Notes: generated by a model not told the origin, from the sequence alone. A stretch of 64,000 nucleotides of DNA from Vespula vulgaris (GCF_905475345.1 NC_066586.1:5359400-5423399); one strand, 5' to 3'. Shown: positions 12,947-27,266, counted from the first letter of the stretch. Translations and numbers: made by a program.

Positions 12947-13610
12947 TTCGTTGCAGTGCTTTAAAGCCTCTCTCTCTCTCTCTCTTTCTCTCTCACACAC
13001 ACACATATTCCCCCTCTCTCTATCTCCTTTTCTTTCTATCTCTATCGTATGACCGAGGAACTAGTTAAGATGATTAAATTTTTAAACTGCATCTATTATG
13101 ACGACTATGAAGCGAAATAATTTATAACTATGAATACAAATTCGTAGTTATAAAGCGAAAGAAAAAAAAAAAGAAAAGAGAAATAAAAGATCTATAAATC
13201 TATATATTCGCCTATATGCATATAATTCTTTTGCAGAACCCTCATCAGAGCGCGCGAGTGCGCGGCCACGTACACGATTGCATTTTTATGATCCATAACT
13301 CGGGCTCTCGATGGCTCTCGTATAAAATAACGGCCCGGGCGTACTTCACTTTCGTCGTTATGCTCAACGATCTTGGTCCTGAGAGCCTTTTTGATTTTGC
13401 CGTGCGTGCCGATCCGCACGTAGACTCATACTTACGCGTGTACCATGACGACGACGATGACGACAACAACATAGAAAGAGATAAGCGAATAAAATTCGAA
13501 TCGTGGCGGAATGGTAATTTTATAGGTGGACCCCGACCCCTCGACCTCCCTTCACCGAATATCCTCGCGAATCTCACGTAGGAATGAAACTACGAGACGC
13601 ACACGTCTGC

Positions 13611-13641
<31 letters not shown>

Positions 13642-14266
13642 TCTTTCTTTCTCCGTCTCTTTCGTCATTTTTGTGCAGAAACGGAATCTCGCGCGACGTG
13701 ATCCTTCTCTTCTTTAACCGCATCATCCACTTTCCATATCCTTATAAACTAGGAGGACGAAGAAGAACAAAAAAAGGAAGAAATAAAAAAAAAATAGTAA
13801 TAATAATAATAAAAAAAAAAAGAAAAAGATTTAGAGAACGGACTACTTTAGAGAGGGGACAGACTTACGTACATCTACGTGACAGCGGAACCATTTTTCA
13901 TTTTCATAAATCGACGATTTCCTTTCCACGAGCGTTCGTTTCAATTCCTTCTCGACCGTTCGTAAGTTAAATAAGTTACCTTTATCCTTTCGAGGAGATT
14001 AGCATCGTACGACCTTGCGAATATCTTCGAACGATTTCGCAGAACGTATTCATTTTCAAACGGTTTAGCGAAAGACTTTAACGGCACTTCAATCTCGTTG
14101 AACGAGAGATCGCCTGGAAAGGTCAAAGTTCACTCGATTATGCTCGCCGAGCGTCGATTAGCTACCACGTATACGCGCGTTCCACGACGTACATACGCGA
14201 GCCGTTCTCACAGAAGAATTTTTATTTCTCGATCGAGGATAACTTAACTTTCACGCGAATCGCGCG

Positions 14267-14375
14267 CTCGTTCGTTCGTCCGTCCGTTCGTTCGTTCGTT
14301 CGTTCGTTCATTCGTAAGTTCGTTGCTTAGCTCGCGGCCTTTATCGTACGTACGTAAGTAAGTAAGTAAGTACGT
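14267..14375. repeat. (TTCG)n and (GTAA/GTAC)n tetranucleotide arrays
   Basis: TTCG/TCCG units at 14267-14314 and GTAC/GTAA units at 14346-14375, separated by about 30 bp. Confidence 0.9.
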
Positions 14376-17300
14376 GTGCACGGCAAAACCAACGGAAAGC
14401 GAACGGCCGCGATTCGTAGCGGTAATGGTCTCTATCTCTTTTCCTTCTCTATCTCTCTCTCTTTCTTTCTTTCTTCCTTTCATTTTTTTCTTTCCCGTTC
14501 GTTCTTTTCCTACAAGCGATATATACCTATACAGATCTATACACAGTGGGATTTAACCTTCTAAGAGAACGCCCAGGTTACAAAACGAGCCCCTCGTTCT
14601 CGTTTCCTCGAGCTTCTCGTTTTCCTTCTTTTCTCGATGCCGGTTTATCTACGGTGTTGACCGGGTGAACGACTCTCGGCCAATCGTACGATTAAATTAG
14701 TAGGAAAGTGGAGTGAAACGTCATCTATACACATATAGATGAAGAGAGATGATGGAGAGAAAGAGAGAGAGAGAGAGTAGAAATAATTAAAAAGTAGCAC
14801 CGAAGAATCGCTAAACTCATGAAATTATTCGTAATTAAAATATTAATATAAAGATAAGAAAAAATTCTGTCGAAGCAAATTCGAACAACAGATTCTCATC
14901 GAACGATGATTCTCATTCTTAGTGAAAACGTTTTCCGACACGACACGATTCGTATTACTCGATGACTCTCCGTGGTTGTGGGTTTCTAACGATCGTGAGT
15001 CTACGTCGTTCTCACTGACATTCACCGTTCGCGACCGTTTCTACGAACGATATTTCGCTCTTCTGGAAACGCGGCCTGTACTCTATCTCCTTCTCTTAAC
15101 TGAGGTTAGACGAGACGAAGATTTGCAAGCCAAATGAGACCGAGGTCAAGGAGCGGACGTTCGTTCTCTCGGACGAAACTACTTCTTTCTCTCTCTCTCT
15201 TTTACGTTCGACTCTTACGACGTCTTCAAATTCTCATCGAAAATCATTCGTTGGTAAGAAGGATAAGATGGAGAAGGAAAAGGGAGAAAAAGAAAAAGAA
15301 GAAAAAGGAGAAGAAGAAGAAGAAGAAAGAACGGGAAGAGAAGAGCCCGTTCGAATCCAACAATCGTTTATCTCGAGCTTTGACTTCCTCCTGTCGATCG
15401 TTGAAATATGGCCGGTTCGGTGGACGAGCAAGTATATATACGACTCTTCTCAAAATCCGACGCGCTGACAGACACGAATAAAACGGAATGGGAGGAGACC
15501 CTGTCGGCGCCGCGATACGTTTTGTATCGGTGCATCCTTCTCGATTTTGTTCCCTCATCGATTCATCCACTTTTTCTTCTTCTTCGTCTGTTTTACTTAC
15601 GAATTCGCCGAGATTCGATTAAATCTTAATATTTTATTCGATGCTAATTAAGCTCCAGTCCAGCTCGAAAAAGAAGAAAGAAATACGGTACATCTCTCTC
15701 TCTCTCTTTCTTTCTTTCTTAATCTCGTGTGGTTGATGTTTTGTCGAACGACGAACGAAAATAATTTTAATCGATTCCGGTGCATGAAAGATCACGATCG
15801 CGCGGAGGGTCAACGATAATCTTTCTTATTCCTCTTTTCTTTAGAGGGAGGAGAGGGAGGTCGGTTCACATTTTTCTGGGCATCGTCGATCGAAAAGAGA
15901 CGACGACAGCATATATTTTTAGCTCGGACGGCGCCGCGTTCAAGTCGCGCGGCGTGAACTCGACTTGATCATTCTCAGCACGTAAGCGACATTACAGAAA
16001 GCCGAATCGATAAATAAAATCGATAGCCTTCGGAAACTAAATCCAGGAACTGGCTTCCTTCATGGTTACTTGTCATTCCGGTGCTCTCGGTTTTCGGCAG
16101 AGGGAGAGGACCGATCCAACCTTCTTCTTCTTCTTCTTCTTCTTCTCTTCTTCCTCCTCACCCTCACCCTCACCCTCATCCACATGCTCATCCTCATTCT
16201 CCTTCTTCTCCTCTGACTCCAACTCTGGCCCTTTCTCGTCCTTCTCGGTCGATCATCGATTTTTGCTCTTTGCAAAGGGGGTCAGCAAACTGTGGCGGTC
16301 GCCGAAGGACGCCGAGGGTGTTCTCTTTCGTCTCTCCTCTCTCTCTCTATCTCTCTCTCTCTATCTCTCTCTCTCTCGTTGGCTTTTTCTTTCTCTCTTC
16401 TTTCCACTCGAGAGTCGATCGTGCACACTTTTATCGCGCGACTTGCTTTTTACTCCGTTTTTCTCCTCGCTCGAGATTTGGAAGTCGACGACCGTGATCG
16501 CGTTCCTTCGTGGTGGAACTCGCCGGCTGGTCCGCATTAATCGCGAGAACGATAAGTGCACCTTTATCGGCCCTTTCTCCCTGCTTCTCTCCCTCCATTA
16601 CCCTCTTTCTCCTCTTCCTCCTCCTCCTCCTCCTCCTCCTCCTCCTCTTCTTCTTCTTCTTCCTCCTCCTTTGAAATCCTGATTCTCAGGGGAACGACCG
16701 TAAGGCCAGGTGAATTTTACAGTGGAATCAAAGTAACGATCTCTCCTTTTATTATTCTCCATTTTAAATCGAAGAAAAACGTTTTCTCTCTTTCTCTCTC
16801 TCTCTTCCATTTTTCTTTCTTTTGCTTTCCTCCCCTCTCTCTTCTTACGAATCGAAAGAAATCTCCCATCAAGGAAGTCGTCGAATATCATCACATCATG
16901 ATACTCGACGCTCTAAATCTTCTTGATACTCTCGATCGAGCATGTCCAATCGTCGAGGAGACACAATCTCTACTCGGTTTTCTAATAAATAAATTAAAAA
17001 AAAAAAAAGAGAAAAAAAGAAAAGAAAGAATAGATAGCCTTTCGTAATGTGGTTAGAGGAACCGTTAACGCTTCGCTCATTCATGGAGCGCGCATTAATT
17101 CGTGTCGTTGCTTTCTGCCTCCGTCGTAACCCGGTTATCGCTTGAGTCCATTAAAATGAATTAATAAAGGAAACCCGTGACCGTTCTCCAACGTTCTCCG
17201 TATAGATAAGGCTTTTGCTCGTGCGTGAGATAGTCCCTCGAGCCGAACAAACGTTGTAATAGTTTAGTAATAGTAGTAGTAGTAATAGTAGTACTATAAT

Positions 17301-18371
17301 ATTATTTTAATCTTTCGCACGTTATCTAATGTTGCTCTTGTGCACATATTTGCACACACACATATATATATGTATGTATAAATGACGATTATCGTGAATT
17401 TCTACAAATGTCATGTATTTCATACGCATATTCGATCCACATGAAGTTGGATTAACTTTTTGCAAAAACGGTTTGTCCAAAACGGTTGTTGTTTTTGTTG
17501 ATATATACCTATCTGTGTCGGTAGTTCGTAAATTTCCATAAATGTCGTATCTTTCATACGTGTAAGCGATATATTGGCTTGGCCACCGTCGATGAATCAT
17601 AATTAGCTAGGATGGAGACGAAGACGCGTCGTCGAGTTAAATTAAGGTGCGCCTTCTGTCCCTCCCGCGTGAAAACCAAATCGAGTGTCCGCCGTGCGAG
17701 TAGTGAGTCACGCGCCACTCGCCACGCGCAATCGTACGCGCGTGACTCGCGACGCGTGGGCGACCAAAAGGAAGCGACGCGGAAAAAAAAGAGAGAAAAA
17801 GAAAAAGAGAGAAGAATGAGTGCAATTCTCTCTCTCTCTCTCTCTCTTTTTCCCCCAGCCGTTCTTTCGTTCCTTCTTTCTCAACACTTTTGACTATTTT
17901 CGGCGATCTTTTTCTCTTCAGAAATTGTTCACGAGAAAAAGTCTTGCAATAGTTTTATGATCGATCGTGACTCGACGTTTCCAAGTAAATCGACTCATCT
18001 GCTCCCTTTCAAGAAAACAAACCTTCTGGAATGTCGATGTAATAAGATCGGAGCGAGGCTAATGCAATAGGTTCAAAAAGTGCAAGTCTCATTTTCCTTT
18101 AGAAATTCATCGTAAAATCCTAGTAATAATAATAATATTTTTCACATATTATCGTCTTAAACTTTTACCAATCTAGAATAAAAAGTTTTAAAAAGTTTTA
18201 TCATGAACATGAGCGCACGAAAAATAAAAAATAAAATAATCCTAGCAAAGTTTGAATTCTTTCGTTTCGACGGCCTTGGATACGTTAACGTTGAGGCGAA
18301 CCTGTGGCTAACATAAATTAAACACCCACTGAAATTACACCAATGACACAGAATAGAAACGAGACAGAGAC

Positions 18372-18425
<54 letters not shown>

Positions 18426-20825
18426 GTAGATAAAGAGATAGATAGAGATAAAGAGAGAAAAAGAGAGAGAGAGAGAAAGAGGGTTGAGAGGGGAGGAAAG
18501 AGGTAGAAAACTTGTTTGTAACCTTTCACTTACTGCCGCGAAGCGATCTCTCGAATCCTTCTACGTACGTGCTCGATAAGAAATTATCGACGCTCCGCTT
18601 AAACGGAGTTATCTTTTCAAAGTGTGCAAACATCTTTACGGTACTTCGTACTAGTTTAAGGGCCCCATAATTTATATAGTTAGCATATAATTAAAATAAA
18701 AGAAAATGAAATACGCGAATTAAAAATATTGTTCTACTTAAGCAAATCAAATTATCATGGATTAATATTTCCATAGATACGTGTGTTTTATATTTATTAT
18801 AGGGTTATATACGTTTCTAGTTCGATATCGAAAGAAATTTCTCTTATTGTGGAATCACGTTCACGATTTAGCGTGGATCGTGATAGATGTGAGTGCGCTC
18901 GCGCGCACGCGCTTGCTTACGCGTGCGCACGATGAGAGCCTTCTCGACGAGCAAGACGAGCTATCGAAAATCTCAAATCCCACTAACCTCATTGGCGAGC
19001 CACCAAGCGACGGTGTACGCCTGTGGTACCGATTTCTTTGAAACTCCGACGGGGAATTTATTTCTTCTTTACGTGAGACGGATATGTATGTGCGAAAAGA
19101 AGTTCGTTTCGAAAACGAAAATTTCGAAAAGGGGACAGAGCAAAATTTTGTGTCTCGTATAGATCGATAATTTTCATTGTTCTTTCCTTTTTTTTTATTC
19201 TTTATTCTTTTATAATATTATATTCATCGAAAGTTCGGAGCAATTTTGCTTTTCGATAGATCGAAAGAACGAACAACCAACGAGAAGCTGTTCAAGAGAG
19301 AAGACATTCTTAACATCTTGGATACCGAACTATTTTTAAGTATAGGCCACGTGTCCCATAAATAATCTACGTTATTAACTATCATAGTAAAGTGTAAAAC
19401 ACGAGTTATATGATATTTATAAGAGCGAAAAAATAATTAATGGAAAGAGAAAGGTAAATAGGTTTAACATAGTAATATAGATGTAACATGGGTCATAATT
19501 AACAAATGTTTTTTCTTTTTTATTTCTTTAGCGGTCATCCAACGAATTTCTCGAGGATAAATACAGTAATAAATGACCCTTTAGAAAAAGTTCAACGGAC
19601 CGTCAAGAGTGTGCACGACGAATGTTCCGGTACGTAACAACATTACGAACCGTTATTTCAGATTTTGATATCAGCTGACGACCGATCATTTTATCATTTT
19701 TAATAGGTTTTATTCGTTATTAATATATCTTGAGTGAATGACGAATAGGATACGACAAGTGAAATTAAAAGATGCAAATTGATAAGATGAAGATAATAAA
19801 TAAGTATAATACGTTCCCTCGTGATACGAAAATGATCCATTACGTTGGATGACCTCCATCGATGATCCACCGTATGAAAATTGCATTATACATGCGTGAT
19901 AATTATGCATCAACTGATAGACATTACAAAGCGTTTCATGATCATATTTTTCTTATCTTTTTTTTTTTTATCATTATTATTTTTATTCCGCATAAAATAA
20001 TCACAAAGGCCTCTAAATAGAAAGTCCGACGTGGGTCACCGATGGCCCACGCGGCATTCAAAGCGTTGTTAATCGCGATTCACAACGGCGTGACCGATCG
20101 ACGACTTACTCGACGCTTACTTCTTTTACGGCCGAAAGAAAAACGAAAGTGCACAGGAGGAGCGCGTTCACCGTGGTGCAAGCGCCGGACGTGCAAACAA
20201 AGAAACGTTGACGCGCCAATGCAAGGCGCGAAACGTGGAACGAACTGTAGTAGAAGACTATGCGAGATCGTCTTCGGACACGAGAAATTCTCCTCGATTG
20301 GTTTTCCAACGTTTCACTATAGGATGTTTATAGAACGTAAGTTCGAGCGTGAGAACGTTTCGGAAAGAAATAAATGATTTATTTTCGCTAAGTCATCGGT
20401 CCTTCTTTTTCTTCTTCGTCTTCATCTCCTTTTCTTTCTTCTGACAATATTTTTCAAATCCTCCGTGAAGAAGATCTTTTTAATACATTGTGATATTCCA
20501 TATTACAATAAATAATCTTAAGATGAAGTTTAAGATCTTCGTGGGACAACACGTCGATCGTCTGTTATTCATCGAGACTAGAAACTCGGTCACATGACGT
20601 AACACAGACGTTCTTACCCGACTAATTATTGCCATGTCTCTATTACTTCTCTTCCCTACGATTCGTCCTCCTAACTTTAAACTTGCATCGTCTCGTCGTT
20701 GTCGTCGTCGGCTTTCGCCGATGAGCAAGCGCGTGAAATTGCGAGAACCCAACTAAAACCTGTTGTAATTACTTCAATCGTGCTTCGTTACGGATCTGCA
20801 CCGTCGCTTTTCTTCCTTCCTTTAA

Positions 20826-20856
<31 letters not shown>

Positions 20857-21667
20857 TTTCAGTTTCTTCTCTCTTTTTCCCTCTTTTCCTCTTTCTCTTT
20901 TTTTGCTCGGTTATTTATTATAACGAAAAGGTATTATTATTCGTTCACAGGAACGAGAGAAAGAGGAAGTTTCGGAAAGGAAGAAGAACGAGACGACGAT
21001 ATCAAAGATGCTCGAAGCGAAGCAAAGTGGGCGTTCGATTACGGTGCCTCGTTAAAACCGATCCTCTCGAGTGCGTTGATTAATATGGAAAGCAACACGA
21101 ATTTTAGGTGCAAACGCATGGAAGAAAACCGGTTGTCGGTGGGCAATCGCGATTCGCGGCACGGTCAAGTGCGCTGGAACGTTTGTAAGAACGTCTCTCT
21201 CTCTCTTTCTCTGAAAACAAACATCTTTGGAGTAATGAGCCAAACGAGGAATATATTTATGAAGGACGATAAAAATACGCGAGACAGGAATCGCAGCTAA
21301 CTTTAATTACGGCACTGAATTTCCATCGATAATGACGATGTAATGACCCCAGAACTCGGAGTTTGTTTTGTAAATACTTGAGAAGTAAACAAAAAAATAA
21401 AAAGAAAAAAAAAGAAACTAAGAAAAAGAAGGGGAAAAAAAGAAGAGAAAAGATAAGATAAGTATTTCCAATTTAAATTACACGTACCTAATCGAATACG
21501 AGTTGAAATTCACGGAAATGGATTTTCAACGCGTTAACGAGATAATCGTTCGAAAATCGCGTTTCACTAAGCGTCTCTCTTCCTATTCCCATTTCCTAGT
21601 CGCACGAGCTCGTATCTTCGAGGATATAAAGGAACTGGTTTTTCACGCGACCATGCGGCGAGGGTCG

Positions 21668-21706
21668 GCTAGCTAAGCTAGCTTAGCTTAGCTAGCTAGC
21701 TAGCTC
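21668..21706. repeat. Self-complementary (GCTA)n array
   Basis: GCTA/GCTT units contain AGCT on both strands, so almost the whole 39 bp can fold on itself. Confidence 0.9.
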
Positions 21707-22028
21707 AGCAAGTTAACTCACCAACGATGGGAAACCGGGATCAACCGGGAAGAGCGACATTCCAGATGATGCTGACCATCCTGAGGACGCTCTATTCTTG
21801 GAAATCGAATCGATAATCCGTTAATCGTGATAGCTTCTTTCCTTAACGACGAAGACGAGGACGAAGACGACCAACGACAACGCATTGGATTGCTCTTTCG
21901 CTTCGCGAGAATGTTTAAAGCAATTTTCATCTATTAAATCGAGTATACGAGTATCTCTTTATACGTTAAACTGCGTTCGTTTTCTATCGGTTAGGCTATA
22001 TATCAGGGAGTAAAATAATTATTGAGTT

Positions 22029-22053
22029 AGACGGCTTTTCTGGAAAGCCGTCT
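22029..22053. other. Compact perfect hairpin
   Basis: AGACGGCTTT and its exact reverse complement are separated by the 5-nt loop TCTGG, a 10-bp perfect stem, followed on the + strand by TATTTTG. It looks like an intrinsic terminator but lies in an animal intron, so that role does not apply. Confidence 0.6.
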
Positions 22054-22336
22054 TATTTTGTTGGAGATGATTGATTATGTAATTAACGATCCCGGTAATC
22101 GTAGACAGAAGAAACTCGATGGTTTAGACCGACGATTAGACGTGAAAGTTTATCACCGTGAAAGGCCGACCGACGAGGTAGGTATAGACGATGTATCAGG
22201 AGCATTGAATTTATGGATAAGCTCTCGCGCGACTTGAAACTCTCCACGGAAACGTGCCATTCGCGAACGGGAAAGAGACCGCCATCGTATTCAATGCGAA
22301 CGATGCTTCGAAACAAAAGTATCGAGAAGGCAACTA

Positions 22337-22415
22337 CTGGTTGGTTGGTTGGTTGGTTGGTTGGTTGGTTGGTTGGTTGGTTGGTTGGTTGGGTGGTTGG
22401 TTGGTTGGTTGGTTG
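22337..22415. repeat. (TTGG)n tetranucleotide array
   Basis: About 19 TTGG units with one GGTT shift. Translates as Trp-Leu-Val-Gly repeats, which is spurious. It is not the insect telomere repeat TTAGG. Confidence 0.95.
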
Positions 22416-25400
22416 AGGTGTGGTCGAAAGAGATCGACGTTCTCGATCTATCCCGATTGGAAATAAATACCGAAAGCCGTTAAGGACAATCGTATCCCTT
22501 TTCCATTCTTACGTCTCTCGATACCCGCTCGAAATCTCTTTGGTTTACGGTATATACATATACACCTACTTTCCGCTCTGTCGAATCCTTCCTATCGTGA
22601 CTTTCAACTATCACAATAGCCGTTCGATTAAGTAATACTACTTCCTTCTATTATGCGTTTTCCTCTCAATGATATATGTACAAGCTAGATCGATTTACCG
22701 CTAAGTCGATCACGTTCATTCTTTCTTTCTTTCTTTCCTTCTTTTCTTTTTTCTTTTTCCCTTTTTTTTTCTTTTACCATCCAAGAATAGTCCGTACGGT
22801 CGTCTTACGATAAAAACGATATTGGAAATATCGTACAGACGATGTTCTCGTTTCAAAGTGCGCGAACGAGACGGATCGGACTCGTTTCCTCGTCGCTCGG
22901 AGATGATCGATCGTCCTTCTCTATCGTTGTCAATTAGATAGAAGGGACACGTCGTAAAGAGAGCAATCTTCTTTGGTATGCTCTCTTATCCTATCGGAAA
23001 AGGAGTCCCGATTTCTAACTAGGTGAACGCTCTAAGTAGCAAACGGAGAATCTACAAGTTATTTTATTTATCGGCTTTCGATCTGCGTGTACGCGTCAAT
23101 TCCATAATCGTCGTTCCTGTACGTCGTCGTACTATGGTAACTCTTAATATGCAAATTTACTCCCGCATTAATTCTCATAGCCTTTCGTTTAATCGAGGCA
23201 TCCGGTCGGACGCGCTTGGCTGAATCATCGCGTACGACGATATCTCTCGCGGTGGCCCCCTCTTGTTCTTTCCCTTTCTTCTTCTTCTTCTTCTTTTTCT
23301 TTTTCTTATTTCTTCCCTTCGTCTTTATCTTCTTCTTCTATTTCTTCCTTCGCCGTATCTTCCTCTCATTCTCTCTAGCTCCGTTTTGTCTCGTTCTTTC
23401 CGACGCGATGAAACGCGAATTTGGCTCGGACGAAGAGCACGACGACCTTGAGTCGGGTCGACTAAGCGTGACTTCGTTAATTACAGTCATTCGTTCGTTC
23501 GTTCGTTTGCTCGCTCGTTCGCTCGCTCAGCTATTATACGCGTCCTTGCCGGCATCTTCGAAAGTCGGCACCCTTTTGCGACATTACAGAACAGCCTGAA
23601 GAAAGTCACGATACGCGTGAATCCTACTCGATTATAATTCCTCCAATCGTTCTAGAATCTTTTATAAGATCGAATCGAGACTCTTGTAAGACTTTATTTT
23701 AGAACGATCTTTGCCAATTTTCTTTGCCGCCTTCATAACTATAATGTTGCTGCTATTACTGCTATTGCTGCTGCTAACGGCAATAACGAAACGGTGTAAA
23801 CACCGGGATCGCGTTATTCGCCTCGGCTCTTTAATAACTCCGCAAAACTTTGCGGCAGCTGTCCGCTTGTCTCCTCCTCCTCCTCCTCCTCCTCCTCCTC
23901 CTCCTCTTCCTCTTTCTTCTCTTCTTCCTCCTCCTCCTTCTCCTCGCGAGAGTACATTGGTTCCACTTAAACGAGAGAAATCGCTTATGTCGTTTTATCA
24001 TGTACTTACACACGCCTTTGAAAACACGCTGCGAGTGCTTTGACACGTTCCATTCTGATTCCGCGAAATGAATGAAGATTCATCGGAATATATTTTTCCT
24101 TCTTACTTTCTTATCCTTAAGAATCATTTCTATATCATATTTTTTTTATATATTATTTTATATTTCATTAACGAAAAGAAAATCGACTTTATTACATAGG
24201 GTATCATACGAGTAAGAATAGAGTAAAAAAAAAAAAAAAAAAATAAAGAGACAGAAAAAAAGAATAATGAAAATTGTATTTGTACGTAAGAGATTATTAA
24301 CCTTGAAATTTACGGTAGGTAAGTAAAGCAAATTTCGCTTCCGTCTCCGTAATGATTATTTTTCCTTTTTATCACTAAAAAGGATATTTTGTTTGACGAG
24401 CGTGCATGACCCTTCCTCTCTCCCATCTTTACAACCGAGGACGGATATAAAGTGCAAAGGTTGTAGGATATTTCGCGGGAAAATAAGAAATATGCGGGCA
24501 AGAGTTCGTAATAGTTAACCTAATTGGCCGAGGCGGTTGTTCTACGGAGGACGGACCGCATCCGGTGCAAGGCGGGCAATGCATCCGGCCTGAAAACGGA
24601 TGAGGGGCTCGCATTCATGTGCAAATCGTTTCGCAGCATTGTACCGGAGATCTCGACCGCACTAACACTTACTGAATCATTGTGTAAAGTTTCTTTTCTA
24701 ACGTCTGTGTAAGAGAGAAGAAGAAGAATTTAAGGTCGCTTCGTGTTAGGAAAGAAACACTACCGAGACAACTTGCTTACAAAGAAAGAAAAATAAAAAA
24801 AAATAAATAAAAGAAATAAAAAAATAAATAATTTTGATATACTTCGTCGTCGTGTTTGTAACTTTTCAAAACGAACGCCCCGATAAAATGTATTATTTAT
24901 TTCAAAATAAAACGAATATTATCGGCGATGAATCTTCACGTTTTCTTACAAAATTCAAATAAAATTCACTTCGAATGAAATCTCACTTACGATTAAGATA
25001 CGATAAAAACTTGTTAAAGCATTACAGTCGCGAACAATTCGAATTAATCTCGGTGTGAAATAGGGTACTACGGTGCTCTGATAAGACCGAAAGTTGCGCG
25101 TTTCCATCGTAGAAACCGCATTAGCCTACTTGAAGTTATCGCAATGGCGAGAAATAAGGTTCAAGTAGGTGGTGTACTTAAGTCGTTACGCATAATGAGC
25201 AATTTTTTCAAAATCATTTAAATTTTATTTATATCGAAACGGATTTTCTATCTATTACTTATGGCAATAACGATAATGGCGATCGACGCGTAAGTATCGT
25301 CGAATATGAAAATAATAATAAGTATGAGGATCGTGCACGACTCGCTTTTATCCCTCTTAAACCCCCTCTTCTTCCCTCTTTTTCTCTTTCTCTCTCTCTC

Positions 25401-25597
25401 TTTCTTTTTTACTTCGTGCGGACCGCAACGTTGCTTAATTGGAATTCTCCGTTCCATTATTACGCCGTGGTACGTGGCTCGATTTAATCTTGCCATCTTC
25501 CTAGCGAAATATTTACATAATGCCGGCAATTGACCGTTCAATCGGGTCCATATCGTGCAAGTTATAATTTAAGTTGGCTTCCCTGAGAAATCGCCGT

Positions 25598-25840
25598 CGG
25601 CCATCTTGGGCCTAGACAAACGAAGGCGCGCCGCAGTCTTTCGACGAGAGCGTGCTAACAAAGGAGATCCTGTATCCTCGACGTGCTAAAAAGCAAAGAC
25701 TCCAGAGAAAAGGAAGTTGTTGGAAGGGCTCGCGAGACCCTCGAAGAAGTCACCGCTAATCAGGATTGTCCACGAACATAACGCACCGGATGTGAACGCA
25801 ACTTGTTAAAGAGAGAGAAAGAGAGAAAGACGAATGGCCA
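25598..25840. promoter_or_regulatory. Pho/YY1-like motifs flanking a GAGA tract
   Basis: CGGCCATCTTGG at 25598-25610 matches the Pho/YY1 core GCCAT with its extended context. A GAGA tract lies at 25811-25829 and a second GGCCATTTT follows at 25836. In Drosophila, Pho and GAGA sites together mark Polycomb response elements. The cluster could arise by chance in such a GA-rich intron. Confidence 0.2.
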
Positions 25841-27266
25841 TTTTCTCGTTCGATTCCGTCGTAGAATTTCCTTAGTATTGGAACGATTGGAATGGAAAAT
25901 TGAAATGCACAACGTCGTAGCACGATCTTAACTACTTTCGAGGGGGCTTACATACCTGGGTTACTAATTCACTTTGATCTAATTACAAGCGAATTATTCG
26001 GACACGTTCAATATCCCATGACCGAACAGGAAACTCGATTAGTCGTGATAAAACCTTAGGTCATTTAAATCGTTTTGAATTTTTATTATTCTTCAGATCG
26101 TAATTTCTCTTTATTATCTCGCGTCCGAGACTCGTAGAAAATTATCGACAAAGACTCGCTTTCTGTCGATCTATTCGACAGAGGCAGCTCGAAACACGGT
26201 CGTATGACTGTTATCGAAACGACGATTTTATTGACCGTTCACGTGATCGTCATAAAGGTCCACATCGTCTAGCAGCGATCAAGCGGAAACGCAAAGTAGT
26301 CCTGAGAATCGATCGAACTTTAGCCAGCTCGGATTAATAACGACCGTGAATATATCGTTACGAGTCGATGCACACAAATCAAGCATTGACGAGGAAGAGA
26401 AAAAGATAACGATGGAATTTCATTGATCGATCACGAGAGACCACGACGACTTCCCTCTCTCTCCTCTCCCGCACCCTATGACTTTCGAGAAGTATCGTTA
26501 ATGAAACGCGTCGCGTCGATCGTTGCGAATGAGAGAGAGAGAGAGAGAGAAGGGTTCGATGCACCGTAGCTAGGATTAAAGAACATTATCGTCGCTTGTT
26601 GTATAAACACGTTGACATTGACACATAGTCGTTACTCAACGCCATACAGTTTTTGAATGACCGTAAAGTTCTCATCCGTTGTATAAAAGACGATCGTGAG
26701 ATCGTTATAATAACTGGCTTTCTAATACTAGTATTTCTAATACGAGTATTTCATTCTACGAATGCAAATTAACAAGTAAATAAGTACGTTTTATCAGACA
26801 TCTTATCAACTTTGTCAAAAGTCATTAGACGAATAAACTGTTTCCTTATCGTTTAAATTCCAAGTAAGTTTCATTAAGAATAATAATTCAAACAGATATT
26901 GTCGAGTAGATTACAAATACGATGGAAAGCGAGATACCCGTGAGACATCGATGAATCGATGAATATTAGTGGTGGAAAGAGAGTGGATAAGAGACAGAGA
27001 GAGAAAGAAAGAAACTGAGAGATCGAGAGGAAGGTAGAACGAGATGGCAAAGGAGTAAAACCGCCGAACCTGCCGACGAATAACTTCACGCATGCTTCCC
27101 ACGTGACTCACGGTACGTGGTCGGAGTAGATACGCATCGTTCATGAGCCCTCCGTGCAACCTGCACGCACAATGCGTGGCAAAGAGCGACGCGTTGCTGC
27201 TGGCTGGCTGACTGACTGGGCTGACTGCTGCTTGGCGGACCTACGGTTCATACTGGCTGCACCTTA

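Larger units (their letters stand above)
10251..16700. other. Intron block dominated by purine/pyrimidine tracts
   Basis: At least ten long CT, CTT, CTC or GA tracts, including 10263-10313, 10676-11010, 11177-11252, 11645-11729, 11859-11907, 16120-16185 and 16606-16673. A (CTG)n array at 12891-12946 and (TTCG)n/(GTAA)n arrays at 14267-14375 also lie here. The apparent long open frames are translations of these repeats. A unique GC-richer patch lies at about 13235-13440. Confidence 0.7.
16701..27000. other. Intron block: mostly unique, some GC-richer patches
   Basis: Lower repeat density than the preceding block. GC-richer, repeat-poor patches at about 20030-20320, 24520-24640 and 25590-25760 are candidate conserved non-coding elements, judged only on composition. 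Notable repeats are the GA tract at 18361-18480, the self-complementary (GCTA)n at 21668-21706 and (TTGG)n at 22337-22415. A compact hairpin lies at 22029-22053. Confidence 0.6.

Noticed and set aside
16062..16682. 206-codon Ser/Leu/Pro-rich frame
   Set aside because: Built from CTT, CCCTCA, CT and CTC repeats; two frames are open at once.
22337..22415. Telomere-like array
   Set aside because: The unit is TTGG, not the arthropod TTAGG.
25950..25985. Second AG/GT junction on the minus strand (cccag/gtatgt)
   Set aside because: The donor is good but the sequence before the AG has no pyrimidine tract, so it is a poor recursive site.
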